DNA of 64,000 bases, taken from contig NZ_JAQRMY010000005.1 in the NCBI RefSeq assembly GCF_028613635.1, positions 62,001 to 126,000 on the forward strand, given 5' to 3'. Shown piece by piece: positions 60,253 through 64,000 of the stretch (position 1 is its first letter; each line of letters begins with the position of its first letter). The stretch is from Devosia sp. ZB163 (GTDB taxonomy: Bacteria > Pseudomonadota > Alphaproteobacteria > Rhizobiales > Devosiaceae). A model generated the notes under the pieces. It worked only from the letters and a program-made list of their open reading frames with translations, did not search any database and was not told the DNA's origin. The position numbers and the translations under genes were made by a program.

Positions 60253-63153
60253 ATGCGCCGCAGCCATCGGATTGCCGCCTCGCTCGCCCTCGCGGCCCTG
60301 CCGCTCCTCGGCGGGCTTTATCTCTGGCTCGCCGCAAACGCGGACGCCGAGCTGGCGCGCCGGGAGGCGCAGGGTGTCGCCTATGCCGGGCAGGTCCTTC
60401 CCGAGCTCGCGAGCCTTGCCAAGGACGGGACGGTCCAGCCCAACGCCTGGCTTCGCCAGGCCGCAGTTGTCGGCGATCCGGCCTTCGGCACGGGCGCCAT
60501 TTCCAAGGCATATGACGTGCTGAAGGCGGAGGTTGCAGGCGGTGCCCATCCAGCCGCGGCCCGTCATGCCGCGGCCATGCTGGTGGCGCGCATCCACGAG
60601 GCGTCGGGATTGGCTGCAGAAGCCGGCTCCACCGAGGACGCCGCGCAACTGATCGAGGTGCCGCAAGCGGCGAACGCTGCGCCCCTGTCGCCGGCGCTGA
60701 TGCAGGCATCACGTTTCGCGACTGCTGTCGGGGCGGGCGAGCTCAAGCGGCTCGAGGACGTTCTCGCCGAGTTCCGCACTGCGACCGAAGCTACCGGGTC
60801 GCGCGCAGAGGCTCGCGCCTATGCCGGGGCCGCCACGGTTTTCGCCGACAGGATCGCCGCCGGCCTTGCCGCGCTGCCTGACGCCAAGGCGCGTGCGGGG
60901 TTCGACTGGGACGGTCTCGACGCCGCGCATGACGCGTTCCAGGACGCCGCTCTCGCGCAGGGGCAGGCGGCCGGCACGCGCATGCAGGCAACGCTCGACA
61001 AGCGGCTGGCCGAGGCGCAATCGCGGTCGGCGATGATCGTGGCCGTGGCGTCTGTCCTCGCCGTGTTGCTAGGCGCGGGGGCCTATCTCGGGCTCGGTGG
61101 GCAACTGCCGGTTAAGGAAGAACGCCTATCATCAATGGCTGGGAAGAGTGGGGCAGCCGGGCCTAAGAGCCGCGGCAACTTGGGGGCTAGAATGGCCAAC
61201 ACCTCTCTACGCGCCAGGGGCGGCGTGAAGCTGACCACCGCGATCTCGGCCATGGTCTTTCTGGCTGTAGCGATCGCCATTTCGGCAGTGCTGTTTGCCG
61301 TCTATCTCATGCTCGAGGCCAACACGCGGACGACCGCTCACGATCGGCTCACGGCCGATCTGCGCATCGCGGCGGCCATCCTCGAGGTGAACCTGCCCAA
61401 CTCGGACATCTACTGGACCGAGTCGGGCCAGCTCGAGCGCATCGAAGCCAAGGCGATGCCGAAGTTCCGCAACCACGACCTGATCGATACGATCGGGCGG
61501 GTGACGGGCGACACGGCCACGCTGTTCGTTCTCGATCCGCAGACACAGGACTTCGTCGGCAAGACCACGACGCTCACCGACGAGACCGGCGAACGCCTCG
61601 TCGAAACGCCGCTCGCCAAGGACGGTCCGGCCTATCCGGTGGTCCTCGCCGGCGGGACCTATGAAGGTCAGGCCAGCGTCCTCGATGTGCCGTACTACGC
61701 CATCTATCAGCCGGTGCTGAACCTCGAGCGAGAAGTCATCGGCTTGGTCTATATCGGCACGCCAAAGGCCGAGATCGACGGTGTCGCCAACCGGGGGCTG
61801 ACGATGCTGGCGCTTGTCGGCGCGGTGGCGGTGGTGGTGATCGGCGCGCTCGCGGTGTTCGCCTCTTCGCGGCTGACGCGACCGATCCCGCGCCTGTCGC
61901 AGGCCATGCAACGCGTCGCCAGCGGCGATCTTGACAGCGCCATCCCCTATGTCGGGCTCGGTAATGAGATCGGCGACATGGCCCGCAATGTCGAGGTCTT
62001 CCGCGCCAATGCGCTCAGGGTGCAGGAACTGACTGAGGACGAGCGGCTGGCGCTCGAACAGCGCCGCGCCGAGCGCGCCGAGATGATGCTGTCGCTGCAG
62101 CAGAGTTTTGGCCAGGTGGTCGACGCTGCCACGGAAGGCGATTTCAGCCATCGGGTCGAAGCGAGGTTCGCCGACGACGAACTCAACCGGCTGGCGCAGA
62201 GCGTGAACCGGCTGGTCGACACGGTCGAGGCGGTCTTCACCGATGCCGGCACTGCGCTCGCCGCCATCGCCGACACCGACCTGACCTATCGCATGACCGG
62301 CGAGTATGGCGGCGCGCTCGGCAAGCTGCGCGACGACACCAATCACGTGGCCGAGCGGCTGGCCGCCATGGTGTCAACGCTCAAGCATACCTCCGGCACG
62401 CTCAAGACCGCGACGGCGGAGATACTGTCGGGCGCCAACGACCTCAGCGAACGCACCACACGGCAGGCAGCAACGATCGAGGAAACCAGCGCGGCCATGA
62501 TGCAGCTGGCCGACACGGTGCGCGCCAATGCCGAGAAGGCCGAGGACGCCCGTCATGTCGCCGAGGACGTCACGCGTTCGGGGGAAGAGGGCGGGGCGGT
62601 GATGCTCGAGGCCAACCATGCCATGGAGCGCATCACCCAGTCGTCGGGCAAGATTTCCAATATCATCGGCATGATCGACGACATCGCCTTCCAGACCAAC
62701 CTGCTTGCACTCAACGCCTCGGTGGAGGCGGCTCGGGCCGGCGAGGCCGGCAAGGGCTTTGCCGTGGTCGCCGTCGAAGTGCGCCGCCTCGCCCAGTCGG
62801 CAGCGCAGGCGTCGAGCGAGGTGAAGGTCCTCATCGAGCAGTCAGGCGCCGAGGTCCAGGGCGGCACGAGGCTGGTCGCCCAGGCGGCCGGCAAGCTGGA
62901 TGCGATGATGACCGCGGCGCGTCGCTCCAGTGCGCTCATGGCTACCATCGCCGAGGGTAGCCGCCACCAGGCGGGTTCGATCGACGAGGTCAACATGGCC
63001 GTGCGCCAGCTCGACGAGATGACCCAGCACAATGCAGCGCTGGTCGAGCAGATCAACGCCGCCATCGAGCAGACCGAAGCCCAGGCGGGCGAGGTCGACA
63101 GCATCGCCGACGTCTTCACCCTCGGCGACAAAACGGGCCGGCGCGCTGCCTGA
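60253..63153 (+). CDS. Four-helix, two-sensor methyl-accepting chemotaxis protein
   Basis: 966 residues from ATG 60253 behind CAGGAGGAC. Helix 1 (about 6-26), an all-helical periplasmic region (about 27-255) and helix 2 (about 259-281) form a first sensor. A short cytosolic linker then leads to helix 3 (about 329-355), a Cache_3/Cache_2-type domain (about 356-512: [20 protein letters not shown]) and helix 4 (about 515-538). HAMP and the usual signalling domain ([13 protein letters not shown]) finish it. It ends TGRRAA, without the tether pentapeptide. An in-frame ATG at 61192 could give the second sensor alone. The unbroken frame argues for a true fusion. Confidence 0.88.
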   Translation: MRRSHRIAASLALAALPLLGGLYLWLAANADAELARREAQGVAYAGQVLPELASLAKDGTVQPNAWLRQAAVVGDPAFGTGAISKAYDVLKAEVAGGAHPAAARHAAAMLVARIHEASGLAAEAGSTEDAAQLIEVPQAANAAPLSPALMQASRFATAVGAGELKRLEDVLAEFRTATEATGSRAEARAYAGAATVFADRIAAGLAALPDAKARAGFDWDGLDAAHDAFQDAALAQGQAAGTRMQATLDKRLAEAQSRSAMIVAVASVLAVLLGAGAYLGLGGQLPVKEERLSSMAGKSGAAGPKSRGNLGARMANTSLRARGGVKLTTAISAMVFLAVAIAISAVLFAVYLMLEANTRTTAHDRLTADLRIAAAILEVNLPNSDIYWTESGQLERIEAKAMPKFRNHDLIDTIGRVTGDTATLFVLDPQTQDFVGKTTTLTDETGERLVETPLAKDGPAYPVVLAGGTYEGQASVLDVPYYAIYQPVLNLEREVIGLVYIGTPKAEIDGVANRGLTMLALVGAVAVVVIGALAVFASSRLTRPIPRLSQAMQRVASGDLDSAIPYVGLGNEIGDMARNVEVFRANALRVQELTEDERLALEQRRAERAEMMLSLQQSFGQVVDAATEGDFSHRVEARFADDELNRLAQSVNRLVDTVEAVFTDAGTALAAIADTDLTYRMTGEYGGALGKLRDDTNHVAERLAAMVSTLKHTSGTLKTATAEILSGANDLSERTTRQAATIEETSAAMMQLADTVRANAEKAEDARHVAEDVTRSGEEGGAVMLEANHAMERITQSSGKISNIIGMIDDIAFQTNLLALNASVEAARAGEAGKGFAVVAVEVRRLAQSAAQASSEVKVLIEQSGAEVQGGTRLVAQAAGKLDAMMTAARRSSALMATIAEGSRHQAGSIDEVNMAVRQLDEMTQHNAALVEQINAAIEQTEAQAGEVDSIADVFTLGDKTGRRAA

Positions 63154-63304
63154 CGGCGCCGGCTCCACATCCCCCTCCCACGGCCAAAGTAGCATAGCGG
63201 GACCGCAGCGCGGTGACGCGATGTTAACGATGACATGATGTCTTTCGGAATCGGACGCAGAAGCACCTGACGACAGTCGATTCTCCAGAAGGACCCGCGA
63301 CTTC

Positions 63305-64000
63305 ATGCCCGCCAAGCTATCTCTCAGATTCCCGTCGCTGAAGCTTCGGGGCTCCATTATCCTGGCTGCGGCCGCGATCTTCACCGTCGCCATCGGCTCA
63401 TCGCTCTACTACGTCGTCACCACCAACCGGGCACAGGACCTGGCTCGAGCCGACGAGGTCGTGGGCGGGCTGGCCGAGACCGAGGCGGAGTCGATCCGCT
63501 CCTTCCTCACGACCTTCGCCGTGGCCGCGGACTCTACTGCCCGCACCGCCGAAGCCCTGCTGGCGGGCCAGGAAGCGACGCCCTCGACCTACGGCGCAAT
63601 CGTCTCCAAGCAGTTGCAGAGCCTGCCCGGCGCGCTCGGCGTCTACATGATGTTTGCGCCGGATTCGGCGCTCCATACCCGCCCGGCGTTCCAGGGCTCG
63701 AACTTCGTCATCACGGGCAACCATGTCGGCATCCTTGCCGAGAACAAGGCCGACGGCAGCGTCGGCTTCGGATCGCTCGACAGCGGCGCCGGCTTCGACA
63801 GCTGGTTCACCGAGCCGCTCAAGGCCGGTGTGTCGGCGATCAGCGGCCCCGACAACATCGAGGGCCTGCTCTACACGAGCTTCACCAACATTATCCGCGA
63901 CGCGGCCGGCAAGGCCGTCGGCATGAGCGGCGTGGCGTTCAACTCGGCCAATCTCGCCACTATGATCGGCAGCGAGGCGCCGATGGGCAGCGGCTTCAAG
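63305..64000 (+). CDS. Methyl-accepting chemotaxis protein, N-terminal part (cut by window edge)
   Basis: Open for 232 codons from ATG 63305 to the end of the window. A basic start, then helix 1 (about 17-38, SIILAAAAIFTVAIGSSLYY), then a periplasmic region typical of dCache sensors. The region includes VVGGLAETEAESIRSFLTTF, VYMMFAPDSALHTRP and SWFTEPLKAGVSAISGP, the last being the tryptophan-containing dCache strand. VGMSGVAFNSANLATMIG fits the end of the first Cache repeat. Helix 2, HAMP and signalling domain should lie beyond the edge. It starts about 150 bases after the previous receptor in the same direction. Confidence 0.82.
   Translation, partial: MPAKLSLRFPSLKLRGSIILAAAAIFTVAIGSSLYYVVTTNRAQDLARADEVVGGLAETEAESIRSFLTTFAVAADSTARTAEALLAGQEATPSTYGAIVSKQLQSLPGALGVYMMFAPDSALHTRPAFQGSNFVITGNHVGILAENKADGSVGFGSLDSGAGFDSWFTEPLKAGVSAISGPDNIEGLLYTSFTNIIRDAAGKAVGMSGVAFNSANLATMIGSEAPMGSGFK

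Noticed and set aside
54752-60666. Open frames of about 900-1000 codons on the minus strand across the receptor genes
   Set aside because: They are exact antisense shadows of well-supported receptor genes in GC-rich DNA, with biased composition, no domains and no start sites.
60253-61191. First sensor module as a separate gene, with the receptor starting at 61192
   Set aside because: The frame is continuous, no stop or terminator separates the parts, and the site before 61192 is weaker than CAGGAGGAC before 60253. Kept only as a possible secondary start.

Overview
The window is GC-rich alphaproteobacterial DNA, almost certainly chromosomal and from the Hyphomicrobiales (Rhizobiales); a Devosia-like organism fits best. 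The grounds are the min genes next to sugar-uptake loci, many solute-binding-protein importers with IclR, GntR and ROK partners, a rhizobial-type chemotaxis block that includes a CheT-like gene beside cheD, and alphaproteobacterial intergenic palindromes. The genus is inference. No tRNA, rRNA, CRISPR array, transposase or phage gene was seen.

Layout. 1-2.5 kb: three Rnk/GreA-C-terminal-like genes. 2.5-2.9 kb: two very short genes, one a zinc-ribbon candidate. 3.2-10.3 kb: a divergent amino-sugar or sugar locus. Leftward it has nanE, a DUF4127-like gene and a GntR repressor; rightward a CUT1 importer without an ATPase and a ROK kinase. 10.3-12.1 kb: minCDE. 12.4-13.7 kb: an esterase and a conserved hypothetical. 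13.8-27.6 kb: a catabolic island with an IclR regulator, amidohydrolase, class III aminotransferase, Tat-exported binding protein with two permeases, Gfo/Idh dehydrogenase, D-aminoacylase-like enzyme, D-threonine-aldolase-like PLP enzyme, lactonase, a second IclR regulator and L-serine dehydratase. 27.7-29.9 kb: an SDR and another amidohydrolase. 30.2-36.6 kb: ugpBAEC followed by a sugar-phosphate isomerase and a DapA-family aldolase. 36.6-39 kb: a DMT exporter and a flavoprotein. 39-46.1 kb: a ribose/fructose-type importer with SDR, xylulokinase-like FGGY kinase and Gfo/Idh enzyme. 46.1-47 kb: a gene-free stretch full of palindromes. 47-49.5 kb: an orphan MsmK/UgpC-type ATPase and a lone kynureninase. 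49.5-64 kb: chemotaxis genes (cheT-like, cheD, a receptor-like protein, cheR, cheB, cheY) and a run of four receptor genes, the last cut by the window edge.

How it works together. The left 48 kb is mostly substrate capture, each importer having its own regulator and first catabolic enzymes. Two CUT1 importers lack an ATPase gene, and the orphan ATPase at 47 kb could energise them. The right 15 kb is a receptor-adaptation module: CheR, CheB and CheD modify receptors, two neighbouring receptors carry a C-terminal tether pentapeptide for CheR/CheB, and CheY is the output. cheA and cheW are not in the window.

Most promising leads: the D-amino-acid-oriented catabolic island (13.8-27.6 kb), the DUF4127/NanE/ROK locus, the CheT-like gene, the two-sensor receptor at 60.2 kb, and the structured gene-free stretch at 46.3-46.9 kb.
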